From NCBI RefSeq assembly GCF_019457515.1, contig NZ_CP080421.1:2046001-2110000 (forward strand): a DNA stretch of 64,000 nucleotides. The letters run 5' to 3'. Below, one piece after another: positions 1 through 7,776 of this stretch (positions within the stretch are counted from its first letter, which is position 1; the number at the start of each line of letters is the position of its first letter). The translations under genes were made by a program, and so were the position numbers. The notes beneath the pieces were generated by a model. It did not search any database. It was given only the letters and a program-made list of their open reading frames with translations, and was not told the DNA's origin. The DNA is from Shewanella mesophila (GTDB taxonomy: Bacteria > Pseudomonadota > Gammaproteobacteria > Enterobacterales > Shewanellaceae).

Positions 1-353
1 AATTGGGTGTCGGCTTAGCCATTGACGATTTTGGCACAGGTTATAGCTCGATGCGCTATCTTAAGCAGTTTCCAATTTCAAAATTAAAAATTGACCGATC
101 ATTTATTTCGGATCTGAGTGTGAGTCATGAGAGTCGAGAGATTGTCAGTGCGATCATTGCAATGGCATCGGCATTAAATATCTCTTTGACTGCTGAAGGC
201 GTAGAAACGATCGAGCAAGAGCAGTTTCTAACTAAGTTAAGGTGTCATCACGCCCAAGGGTTTCTTTACAGTCCCGCTTTAAGAGAGGCTGAATTTGGCC
301 AATTTTTAAAAGCAAATACCCAGCTTACAAATAGGTTACTTTCGGTTTCTTAG
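1..353 (+). CDS. EAL-domain c-di-GMP phosphodiesterase, C-terminal part (truncated by window edge)
   Basis: The reading frame is open from the first base, so the gene begins upstream of the window. The visible ~116 residues are the C-terminal half of an EAL domain, which hydrolyses cyclic di-GMP to pGpG. Motifs seen in order are DDFGTGYSS (the metal-binding aspartate pair and loop 6), LKIDRSFI (catalytic lysine), AEGVET (metal-ligand glutamate) and QGFLYSPA near the end. All late EAL catalytic motifs are intact, so the domain is probably active. The EAL signature and any sensory or GGDEF domains lie outside the window. The protein ends shortly after the EAL fold. Confidence 0.93.
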   Translation, partial: LGVGLAIDDFGTGYSSMRYLKQFPISKLKIDRSFISDLSVSHESREIVSAIIAMASALNISLTAEGVETIEQEQFLTKLRCHHAQGFLYSPALREAEFGQFLKANTQLTNRLLSVS

Positions 354-410
354 CTGTTGTCACGCTGCATTATGTTGATGCCCAATTGTGTTAACCTTAA
401 ATGCTATTAT

Positions 411-905
411 TTAACCGATTTTAGAACAGCATTGTTTAAATTTTTTGCCACTGTTACAGATGCAGAGGTCATTTCGCTTAGGCATCACTGCTTTTAATTG
501 TTTGCCTGTGGTGTATAGCCATTTTTCGTCTTGCTTCACAAATTGTGAAATTTCATGAATCGCGTCAATTCCATCTTCCTTGTACCAAGCATGAAACTCG
601 ACACAACCTTTACAGCCATTACTCTCACTATCATTGATGGTTAAACCAAGCCAATTTGTGTGGTTGTCTTGATCTAATATGGCCTTAGTTAGGCCGTTTA
701 GGTGACGAGTATCATGTGTTTCAATTAAATAGTCATGAATCTTGAGTACAAAAGCACTATATCGACTGCGCATTAATTGTTCGGGCGTTTGTGCTCTCTC
801 TCCCTGGTGATAGGGCTGGCAACAGTCAGAATAGCTCACACGTTCTATTGTTAATTCAGTGGCTATTTGACGACCACAAGGGCAAGGTTGTTTATTACTA
901 CTCAT
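411..905 (-). CDS. ychJ: YchJ family SEC-C motif protein
   Basis: A 164-residue protein of the YchJ (UPF0225) family. It has a cysteine cluster at each end: an N-terminal CPCG followed by DCCQPYHQG, and a C-terminal SEC-C zinc motif (LCICNSGKKFKQCC). The family core LMRSRYSAFV...YLIETH follows the first cluster and an NTF2-like domain fills the middle. No precise biochemical role is known; SEC-C motifs bind zinc and are common in SecA and nucleic-acid-associated proteins. I chose the ATG at 905 because the family N-terminus (MSSNKQPCPCG) begins there. A longer in-frame start at 971 would add unrelated residues inside the upstream gene. The start overlaps the end of the preceding secreted-protein gene by 8 bases, which suggests translational coupling. 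Confidence 0.88.
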   Translation of the reverse strand: MSSNKQPCPCGRQIATELTIERVSYSDCCQPYHQGERAQTPEQLMRSRYSAFVLKIHDYLIETHDTRHLNGLTKAILDQDNHTNWLGLTINDSESNGCKGCVEFHAWYKEDGIDAIHEISQFVKQDEKWLYTTGKQLKAVMPKRNDLCICNSGKKFKQCCSKIG

Positions 906-1467
906 GCTGTAGGGGATCTTCTGTTTTAGTAAACTGGCTGCCGTAATACAGGTTCGGCGATGGCTTTGCACTGTAGTAAAATGACGGCTCTGACCGATTA
1001 TTGGTATCGACAGTTAAATACCATTTACCATCGGCTTTCTTTTTTGAAACGGTTACAAATTTCCCTGCAAATTCACTCATAGGCTCTTCCGTTTCTTTGG
1101 GCGGATAAAAGCGAATAAGGTAATAGCCAATATCGGTAGCACTTTGGCCTTCAATTTGGCGTTCTACCACCCGAAAGTCGACCTCAATTTGTGCATTTTT
1201 GTGCTTAATCTTACCAAAAAATGCTTTGTATAAAGTGACGATATTTTCACGGCCTATTGTGATCTCTTGGCTTTGTTGTTCAGGGATATAACAGGCATTT
1301 TCAGCATAGAGTTCTTCTATTACCGCTGCGTCAAGCTGTTCAAATGCTACAGAAAATTGGGTATAAAACTGATTTAATGCGTTATCGTCACTGTTCGAGC
1401 CTTGTGCCGTTACCGGTAAACAAAGTAAGGAGAAAAGCGTGAAGATGACAAATTTCATAAATTTCAT
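898..1467 (-). CDS. Secreted NTF2/SnoaL-like protein (DUF4440-type), function unknown
   Basis: A 189-residue protein with a clear Sec signal peptide (MKFMKFVIFTLFSLLCLPVTAQG, cleavage after the A-Q region near residue 22), so it is probably periplasmic. The rest has the size and pattern of an NTF2-like/SnoaL-like alpha+beta barrel: an early helix FYTQFSVAFEQLDAAVIEELY, the family-like phrase YAENACYIPE, then beta strands ending in GKFVTVSKKKADGKWYLTVD. Proteins of this class are often annotated as DUF4440 or ketosteroid-isomerase-like; no catalytic residues can be assigned. It lies upstream of the ychJ-like gene and overlaps its start by 8 bases, so the two are probably co-transcribed. Confidence 0.75.
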   Translation of the reverse strand: MKFMKFVIFTLFSLLCLPVTAQGSNSDDNALNQFYTQFSVAFEQLDAAVIEELYAENACYIPEQQSQEITIGRENIVTLYKAFFGKIKHKNAQIEVDFRVVERQIEGQSATDIGYYLIRFYPPKETEEPMSEFAGKFVTVSKKKADGKWYLTVDTNNRSEPSFYYSAKPSPNLYYGSQFTKTEDPLQHE

Positions 1468-1729
1468 TTAGCTATTCATTTTTGCTAATATTCTGTTCAC
1501 TATAATCTATGCACTTTTGATGGGAAAGATTTAGTTCTTAACAAAGTGTGTATCATCTGCTAGATGTTTAAATTTCAGTCTTTGTTAGCGTTTTGGCTCG
1601 GTTGGATAAGACTCTACGGTTGCTTTATCAGATGGTTTAACTCACTTGTCATTGCGGGTTTTGATCATAGATAATTCATAAACAAGATCCATTAACTGTG
1701 CTTTGCTCATTAGAGAAGAGGGAAATAAG

Positions 1730-2317
1730 ATGGCAGAAGATGAGTTAGCGCTATTTTTCGCTTCAATGGCTGATGTGGTGCCGCTAAAGGCCGATGTCAA
1801 TGTCAATTTTTGCAACGACAAGGGACGCGAGGCTCAGCGCGCCAAGCAGGCTCAGACGAAAAGAAGAGAAATGCTTTCGCAATTAAGTCTCGACTTTAGT
1901 GAGATTATCCCAGTCGAGCCAGATGAGATCGTCAGTTTTAAGCATCAAGGTGTTCAGAGTCAGGTATTTAAATTGTTTCGCCAAGGGAAGTATCCCATGC
2001 AAGCAGCCCTAGATCTGAAGGGCGTTGGAGTGAGTCGTGCGCGCGAGGCGCTGTATGATTTCATCTTACAAAGTCAGAACAGTGATTTTCGAAACTTGCT
2101 AATCATTCATGGTACAGGAGTGCATAACAAGCCGTTTCCAGCATTGCTTAAGTCATGTTTAGCGCAGTGGTTGTTACAGCTTGAAGGCGTAATTGGCTAT
2201 CATAGCGCAACCAAAGGGTTAGGAGGATGCGGCGCCTTGATGGTGATGCTCCAGAAATCAGATAATGCACGCCTCGATACTCGAGAGATGACCAAGAAAG
2301 GAGCGAATTCTCGTTAA
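1730..2317 (+). CDS. smrA: Smr-domain DNA endonuclease SmrA
   Basis: A 195-residue protein with an N-terminal charged region and a C-terminal Smr (small MutS-related) domain. The signatures are LDLKG at residues 94-98 (usually LDLHG) and HGTG at 127-130 (usually HGKG), followed by the glycine-rich GLGGCGALMVML strand. Smr domains nick or cleave nucleic acids; in E. coli the stand-alone versions are SmrA and SmrB (YdaL/YfcN), and this one resembles the SmrA type. The Lys in LDLKG is a change in a residue that is usually His. I chose the ATG at 1730, preceded by GAGGG with about 8 bases spacing. An upstream TTG at 1703 is in frame but has no better ribosome site. Confidence 0.85.
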   Translation: MAEDELALFFASMADVVPLKADVNVNFCNDKGREAQRAKQAQTKRREMLSQLSLDFSEIIPVEPDEIVSFKHQGVQSQVFKLFRQGKYPMQAALDLKGVGVSRAREALYDFILQSQNSDFRNLLIIHGTGVHNKPFPALLKSCLAQWLLQLEGVIGYHSATKGLGGCGALMVMLQKSDNARLDTREMTKKGANSR

Positions 2318-2364
2318 TCTTCTTTAAATGAGATGATGCAATTACTGTGTTAACAGCCCATATG

Positions 2365-2407
2365 GACTAATCAATTTAATCTCTTCCAGGTTGATTTAGT
2401 CGTATTT
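2365..2407 (+). terminator. Possible smrA terminator
   Basis: GACTAATCAA at 2365-2374 pairs with TTGATTTAGTC at 2391-2401 with one bulged base. A short T-rich run (TATTTTTG) follows. It lies about 50 bases after the smrA stop. The stem is AT-rich, so this is a weak call. Confidence 0.35.
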
Positions 2408-2534
2408 TTGAACAATAGCGCTAGGTTTTATGCTTATGCTTGGGTTTAGTTGTCGGGAGTTATGTAAATTAACCATGTCAACAGTCCATGTTCATAGTCG
2501 CTATGATGCTAAGTTTGTTAATCTATGGCTTTCA

Positions 2535-2566
2535 ATGCTTACTCCTTTATTAACAGGAGTAAGCAT
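2535..2566. repeat. Perfect 12-bp inverted repeat
   Basis: ATGCTTACTCCT at 2535-2546 and AGGAGTAAGCAT at 2555-2566 are exact reverse complements separated by 8 bases. No T-run follows on either strand, so it is not a classical intrinsic terminator. It lies between convergent genes and is not explained by either. Confidence 0.8.
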
Positions 2567-2675
2567 GACACTAGTTTAAAGGCGGAGCCTTAGCTGCTTT
2601 GGCTGTGAATCGGCTTTTGGTGGCGATGATTTTATAATGTCGCCGTAAGCGTATTCCAATAGCCAAGACTATCTT

Positions 2676-2709
2676 AAAAAGCCATCGCCACAGTTAAAAA
2701 TCAATGGCT
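2676..2709 (-). terminator. Possible terminator of the M2 peptidase gene
   Basis: Read on the minus strand, AGCCAT (2704-2709) and ATGGCT (2680-2685) can close a hairpin just after the stop codon, and a run of T residues follows. The loop is long (18 bases), so the stem is weak. Confidence 0.4.
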
Positions 2710-2714
2710 AGGCG

Positions 2715-4550
2715 CTACCAACCGCATTGGCGATTTGCCGATTGGTTTTGCTCATCTAACCATACCTTGAGCGGCGCAAAATAGTCGAGTACAGCTGAAG
2801 CATCCATCTCTTTGCTACCCGTTACCACTGATAAGGCTTCTGGCCATGGCTGACTTTGCCCCATCTCTAGCATTGCGTTGAGCTTTGCGCCAGCGTCCTT
2901 GTTGCCGTATATACTGCAGCGGTGTACAGGACCTTTATCACCCGCGATTTCACAGAGTGCTTTGTGAAATTGGAACTGTAATATGTGGGCTAAGAAGTAG
3001 CGAGTATAAGGAACGTTGCCTGGAACATGGTACTTAGCGCCTGGATCGAAGTCCGCTTCGCTACGTGCTATTGGCGCTTTTACACCTTGGTACTTTTCTC
3101 TCAGCTCCCACCAAGCTTGGTTGTATTGTGCAGGCGTTATCTCGCCACTAAATACCTTCCAGCGCCATTGATCTATCATTAGGCCAAATGGCAGAAATGC
3201 AATTTTATCTAACGCTTGCTTAAGCAACAAACCGATATCTTTTGATGCATCTGGAACCTCATCTAGCAAGCCAATTTGTTTTAAATAATTAGGCGTAATA
3301 GAAAGGGCGACAGTATCGCCGATCGCTTCATGGAATCCATCATTAGCACTATTTTTGAAGATAAAAGGCTGATTTTTATAGGCTCTTTGATAGAAGTTAT
3401 GCCCAAGTTCATGATGAATAACGGTAAAATCTTCAGCTGTTTTTTGAATGCACATCTTAATGCGAATATCGTCAAGGTTGTCGAGATCCCATGCAGATGC
3501 ATGGCAGACGACGTCACGATCTTTGGGTTGAACGAAAAGCGAGCGACGCCAAAACGTGTCTGGCAGTGGTTCGAAACCTAGTGACGTAAAGAAGCCTTCA
3601 GCCTGCTTAACCATTTTATGTTCATCATAACCTTGCTTAGCAAGTAACTCAGTAACATCGTAACCAGGATCGGCGTCTTCAGGTGCTACCATGTCATAGA
3701 CATTGCCCCACTGCTGCGCCCACATGTTTCCGAGCAAATGAGCTGGAATTGCGCCACTACTTGGTGCGACCTCGTCGCCGTACTTTTGGTTCAGTTCTCC
3801 TCGCACATAGCAATGTAGCGATTCATAAAGCGGTTGAACTTGATCCCAAAGCCTATCTAGCTCAGCAGAGAATGCGTCGGGTGCCATGTCATACTGGCTT
3901 CGCCATAGTTCTGACAAATTCGCATAACCTAAATCTTTAGCGCCTTCATTGGCAAGTTCGACTTCTCGTTCAAATAGGGGACGCATTGGTTTCGCAATTT
4001 GGCGCCAACCTTGCCAGACATCGAGCAGTGTTGCTGGATCTCTAGACTCGCCCATGATCCCTGATAACTCTGGTTGAGTAAGGCAACGACCATCGGCTAA
4101 ACAGTATTTACCTTTACCATATAATCCATTTAGCTCGGCGCTAATGTTAGCCAGCTCAGCATTCTTAACCGGATCAAGCGGAGCGGGTAACACCAATGAA
4201 CTGCGTAAAATATTGAGTTTACGTTGTTCATCTTTTTCTAAAGGAAGCATGGCAAACTCTGCGGCTTTAGTTGCCAATCTTACTGATGTCGCCGTTTGGC
4301 GCTCTGCGACTGAGGCTGATAGCGCGGCAGTGTCTTCGGTTATGAAATTACTGTAGATCCACTCTGCGCGATTTTGCTCTATTGAGAGCTGTGCAAGATT
4401 GGCTTCGGCATCTTGAATAAATTGTTTCGCTTCGGCTGCTGGCTCGCTTTTTACTGGCGCGGCATTAACTTGCTCGTTGCAAGCCGTCGTAGAGATGGCT
4501 AAGGTGACGATGAGTGATAAATAGGATAATCGTGGAGATATCGATGACAT
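2715..4550 (-). CDS. M2 family peptidyl-dipeptidase (ACE-like) lipoprotein
   Basis: A 611-residue zinc metallopeptidase of family M2, the family of angiotensin-converting enzyme, which releases dipeptides from peptide C-termini. The zinc motif HELGH lies in VIHHELGHNFYQRAY, and the third ligand region follows in NDGFHEAIGDTVALS. The N-terminus is a lipoprotein signal with lipobox-like STTAC at about residue 23, so the enzyme is probably lipid-anchored and faces the periplasm or the outside. The family sequence is complete, including VPYTRYFLAHILQFQFH near the C-terminus. It is divergently arranged with psrA, 232 bases apart. The likely role is peptide scavenging; the true substrate cannot be read from sequence. 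Confidence 0.93.
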   Translation of the reverse strand: MSSISPRLSYLSLIVTLAISTTACNEQVNAAPVKSEPAAEAKQFIQDAEANLAQLSIEQNRAEWIYSNFITEDTAALSASVAERQTATSVRLATKAAEFAMLPLEKDEQRKLNILRSSLVLPAPLDPVKNAELANISAELNGLYGKGKYCLADGRCLTQPELSGIMGESRDPATLLDVWQGWRQIAKPMRPLFEREVELANEGAKDLGYANLSELWRSQYDMAPDAFSAELDRLWDQVQPLYESLHCYVRGELNQKYGDEVAPSSGAIPAHLLGNMWAQQWGNVYDMVAPEDADPGYDVTELLAKQGYDEHKMVKQAEGFFTSLGFEPLPDTFWRRSLFVQPKDRDVVCHASAWDLDNLDDIRIKMCIQKTAEDFTVIHHELGHNFYQRAYKNQPFIFKNSANDGFHEAIGDTVALSITPNYLKQIGLLDEVPDASKDIGLLLKQALDKIAFLPFGLMIDQWRWKVFSGEITPAQYNQAWWELREKYQGVKAPIARSEADFDPGAKYHVPGNVPYTRYFLAHILQFQFHKALCEIAGDKGPVHRCSIYGNKDAGAKLNAMLEMGQSQPWPEALSVVTGSKEMDASAVLDYFAPLKVWLDEQNQSANRQCGW

Positions 4551-4745
4551 ACTGTGTTCCTTGATTGTTCGAGTGTCGTTGTTATTCTTGTGTGATCTAG
4601 TTTACTTAATTTGGTTAAATAATGCAGGCTGTTATCAAAATGCATTTGCACTATTGGGAGTAAACTTAGTTCAGCAGTGATTTATCCGTGCTTACAACCG
4701 CATTACATCTGAATTTCATTTGACAAAAAGTGTACCAGTGTTTAA

Positions 4746-4763
4746 TTTAAACGCATGTTTAAA
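4746..4763. promoter_or_regulatory. PsrA operator candidate upstream of psrA-fadE
   Basis: TTTAAAC at 4746-4752 and GTTTAAA at 4757-4763 are a perfect inverted repeat with a 4-base spacer (GCAT). This fits the AAAC-N4-GTTT core reported for PsrA-type TetR regulators. It lies 20 bases before the psrA start codon, where it could repress psrA-fadE transcription. Confidence 0.7.
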
Positions 4764-4782
4764 TCAGAGTTAAGGTCACGGA

Positions 4783-5421
4783 ATGGCAAATCGATCCGAT
4801 ACTAAAACAAGAATACTGGACGCCGCAGAAAAGCTGTTTGCTGAACGTGGATTTTCAGAAACCTCTTTACGACTTATCACAAGTAAAGCTGAAGTGAATC
4901 TCGCTTCCGTTAATTATCATTTTGGCTCGAAGAAAGAGTTAATTAGAGCCGTGCTTGCTCGCTATTTAGATCGTTTTATGCCTGATGCATCGAATGAGCT
5001 AGAACTGCTAAAACAGAGCTCAGAGCCATCACTTAATGATATTTTTTCATCGTTGGTAAAACCTTTACTGGAGTTAAACAAGGTAAAGGTTGAAGGCACC
5101 CGCACTTTCTTACAACTACTTGGTCGGGGTTATATTGAGAGTCAAGGCCATTTGCGCTGGTTTATCACGACTCATTACGGTGAACATTTAACTCGATTTG
5201 TCGACGCGGTAGCAGAAAGTGCACCACATATTCCACCTGCAGAGATGTTCTGGCGGCTACACTTTACGCTGGGTACCGTTGTATTCACTATGGCATCCGC
5301 CGATGCACTAACAGAGATCGCAGAAGCCGATTTTAACGAACACAACGATATTGAAGCCGTTATTCGTAAAGTTATCCCATATATTGCTGCAGGCGTAGCA
5401 GTACCAGTAAGTACCCAGTAG
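4783..5421 (+). CDS. psrA: TetR-family fatty-acid-responsive regulator PsrA
   Basis: A 212-residue TetR repressor. The N-terminal helix-turn-helix (residues ~6-52) contains ILDAAEKLFAERGFSETSL and ASVNYHFGSKKELI, very close to Pseudomonas PsrA. The C-terminal ligand domain also matches PsrA (SQGHLRWF, then IPPAEMFWRLHFTLG). PsrA regulators bind long-chain acyl-CoA or fatty acid and de-repress beta-oxidation genes; in Shewanella PsrA replaces FadR in this role. The gene directly precedes fadE with a 10-base gap, forming an operon. An inverted repeat of the PsrA type sits just upstream, which implies autoregulation. Confidence 0.92.
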   Translation: MANRSDTKTRILDAAEKLFAERGFSETSLRLITSKAEVNLASVNYHFGSKKELIRAVLARYLDRFMPDASNELELLKQSSEPSLNDIFSSLVKPLLELNKVKVEGTRTFLQLLGRGYIESQGHLRWFITTHYGEHLTRFVDAVAESAPHIPPAEMFWRLHFTLGTVVFTMASADALTEIAEADFNEHNDIEAVIRKVIPYIAAGVAVPVSTQ

Positions 5422-5431
5422 GGGAGGCGTT

Positions 5432-7708
5432 ATGACTGTTTTTATTTTAGTACTATTGATTTTGATAGTGCTGCTAGGTGTTAAAAATATTCGGATGCAA
5501 TTTATCACGCGTCCAGTGTTCTCGTTTTTCAAAAAGGTATTGCCACCGCTCTCTAATACTGAAAAAGAAGCGATGGAAGCGGGTGATGTGTGGTGGGAAG
5601 GCGAACTGTTTAGAGGAAAACCTAATTGGGACACTCTCCACAGCTATGGTAAGCCGCGATTAACCGAAGAGGAGAAGTCTTTTATCGACAATCAGGTGAT
5701 GACAGCGCTCACTATGATTGATGACTTTGATATTGTACAACACCGCAAAGACCTGCCGCCAGAGTTATGGGACTACTTTAAGAGAGAGGGGTTCTTCGCA
5801 CTTATTATCCCCAAGGAATATGGCGGTAAAGCATTCTCGGCCTACGCCAACTCCACTATTGTCAGTAAGCTTGCTAGCCGCAGTGTTAGCGCAGCCGTTA
5901 GTGTGATGGTGCCTAACTCTTTAGGTCCTGGAGAGTTACTTACTCACTATGGGACCAAAGAGCAGCGTGATCATTGGCTGCCATTGCTCGCGACAGGTGA
6001 AGCCGTTCCTTGTTTCGCGTTAACCGGTCCAGAGGCTGGCTCTGATGCTGGTGCGATTCCAGATGTTGGTGTGGTATGCCGACAAGAGTTTAATGGTGAA
6101 GAGGTTCTTGGGATTAGCCTGACGTGGGACAAGCGTTACATTACATTAGCGCCAGTCGCTACAGTACTTGGCCTCGCGTTTCAAATGCGCGACCCTGAAG
6201 GCTTGCTTGGCACTAAACAAGATATAGGTATTACCTGCGCGTTGATCCCTACCGATCATCAAGGGGTCAATATCGGCCAACGGCATAATCCGCTAGATAT
6301 GGCTTTCATGAATGGGACGACTGACGGAAAAGATGTCTTTATTCCCTTAGATTGGATCATAGGTGGCCCTCAATATGCTGGTCGTGGCTGGCGAATGCTG
6401 GTTGAATGTCTGTCTGCGGGGCGAGGGATTTCCTTACCAGCACTTGCGACGGCGACTGGACACTTGGCTACCAAAACGACTACGGCATATAGCTTTGTTC
6501 GACATCAGTTTGGTCTGTCTATTGGCCAATTTGAAGGTGTTCAAGAAGCGATGGCGCGAATTATCGCCAACACTTATCAGCTTGAAGCCGCTCGACGTTT
6601 GACCACAACCGGGATTGATTTGAAAGTTAAGCCTTCAGTGGTTACCGCGATAGCCAAGTATCATATGACAGAGATGGGACGTGATGTCATTAATGATGCG
6701 ATGGACATTCAATCTGGCAAGGGGATACAACTGGGGCCTAAAAATTATCTTGGTCATGGCTATATGGCGACACCTATCTCCATTACGGTTGAGGGAGCGA
6801 ACATTCTCACCCGTAGTTTGATGATCTTTGGTCAAGGTGCTACTCGCTGTCATCCTTATGTACTAGCCGAAATGGAAGCCGCCGCAATGGAAGATCAAAG
6901 CGCAGCGCTCGAACGTTTTGATAATCTCTTGATTGGTCATATGGGCTATGCGGCGCGTAATGCGTTTAGTGCTTTGTTTAGCGCACTTTCGGCGAGCAAG
7001 TTTAATTCAGCCCCTGTTAGTGGTTGTACAAAGCAGTATTATAAAGATATGACGCGTCTGTCTGCTGCGCTTGCATTTATGACCGATCTTTCCATGTTGA
7101 TTATGGGCGGCGATCTTAAGCGTAAAGAGATGCTTTCAGCCCGTCTTGGCGATGTACTCAGTGAGTTGTATTTGGCTTCAGCGACGCTGAAATTGTTTGA
7201 AGATAATGGTCGTCAGCAAGATGACTTACCAGCGGTACATTATGTGATGCAAACACGGTTACATAAGGCGGCAAAAGCATTACAAGATACATTAAGAAAC
7301 TTTCCAAATCGTCCTATCGCTTGGTTAATGCGAGCAATCGTTTTCCCTATTGGTAATCACTTCAATGGACCTGATGATAAATTAGCGATTAATCTTTGCC
7401 AGGGAATGTTAAAGCCCAGCCCTGCTCGCGATAGATTGACTTTCCTTTGTCCTGATTTTGATGGCGATGAAGGTGGTATTGCCGAAGTCGAAAAGGCATT
7501 CTTGGCACAATATCAGTGCCGTAAGCTTCATCGTCAGATCAAAAAGGCACAAAAAGAAGGTGAGTTACCTAGCAAGTTACCGACATTAGTTTTGTATCAA
7601 CAAGCACTAGCGGTTGGTGTCATTTCCGCTGACGAACATCAGCAACTAATTGATGCTGATAAACTTCGTAAGGCGGCTATTGATGTGGACGACTTCGAGC
7701 GTTTGTAA
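5432..7708 (+). CDS. fadE: Acyl-CoA dehydrogenase FadE
   Basis: A 758-residue FAD-dependent acyl-CoA dehydrogenase catalysing the first step of fatty-acid beta-oxidation (acyl-CoA to trans-2-enoyl-CoA). It aligns along its length with E. coli FadE: an N-terminal hydrophobic helix (residues ~2-20), then LPPLSNTEKEAMEAGDVWWEG, the flavin-binding PCFALTGPEAGSDAGAIPD, and IQSGKGIQLGPKNYLGHGY. The C-terminal extension typical of FadE (DUF1974 region) ends in DVDDFERL. It is somewhat shorter than the 814-residue E. coli protein, mainly because the N-terminal membrane region is reduced. It is the second gene of the psrA operon and is followed by a strong bidirectional terminator. Confidence 0.96.
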   Translation: MTVFILVLLILIVLLGVKNIRMQFITRPVFSFFKKVLPPLSNTEKEAMEAGDVWWEGELFRGKPNWDTLHSYGKPRLTEEEKSFIDNQVMTALTMIDDFDIVQHRKDLPPELWDYFKREGFFALIIPKEYGGKAFSAYANSTIVSKLASRSVSAAVSVMVPNSLGPGELLTHYGTKEQRDHWLPLLATGEAVPCFALTGPEAGSDAGAIPDVGVVCRQEFNGEEVLGISLTWDKRYITLAPVATVLGLAFQMRDPEGLLGTKQDIGITCALIPTDHQGVNIGQRHNPLDMAFMNGTTDGKDVFIPLDWIIGGPQYAGRGWRMLVECLSAGRGISLPALATATGHLATKTTTAYSFVRHQFGLSIGQFEGVQEAMARIIANTYQLEAARRLTTTGIDLKVKPSVVTAIAKYHMTEMGRDVINDAMDIQSGKGIQLGPKNYLGHGYMATPISITVEGANILTRSLMIFGQGATRCHPYVLAEMEAAAMEDQSAALERFDNLLIGHMGYAARNAFSALFSALSASKFNSAPVSGCTKQYYKDMTRLSAALAFMTDLSMLIMGGDLKRKEMLSARLGDVLSELYLASATLKLFEDNGRQQDDLPAVHYVMQTRLHKAAKALQDTLRNFPNRPIAWLMRAIVFPIGNHFNGPDDKLAINLCQGMLKPSPARDRLTFLCPDFDGDEGGIAEVEKAFLAQYQCRKLHRQIKKAQKEGELPSKLPTLVLYQQALAVGVISADEHQQLIDADKLRKAAIDVDDFERL

Positions 7709-7731
7709 CCTATGAGGTAAATTTTAGGTAT

Positions 7732-7762
7732 AAAAAAGGTACGCATGATGCGTACCTTTTTT
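7732..7762. terminator. Bidirectional terminator between fadE and pykA
   Basis: GGTACGCAT at 7738-7746 and ATGCGTACC at 7748-7756 form a near-complete palindrome, flanked by six A residues on the left and six T residues on the right. It can therefore stop transcription of fadE (plus) and pykA (minus). Confidence 0.92.
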
Positions 7763-7776
7763 GTCTCTAAGGAGAT

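Larger units (their letters stand above)
2318..2714. other. Intergenic region between smrA and the M2 peptidase gene (convergent)
   Basis: About 400 bases without a convincing gene. It holds three hairpins: an imperfect one at 2365-2401 after smrA, a perfect 12-bp inverted repeat at 2535-2566, and a terminator-like hairpin at 2676-2709 just past the peptidase stop codon. No ORF longer than about 30 codons has a ribosome site. Confidence 0.6.

Noticed and set aside
3281..4356. ORFs inside the M2 peptidase gene on both strands
   Set aside because: The peptidase is complete and conserved throughout, and the alternatives lack start signals.
4591..4606. TGTGATCTAGTTTACT as a CRP site upstream of the M2 peptidase gene
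   Set aside because: Only one half-site is good and the other departs at two of five bases; a chance match is likely.
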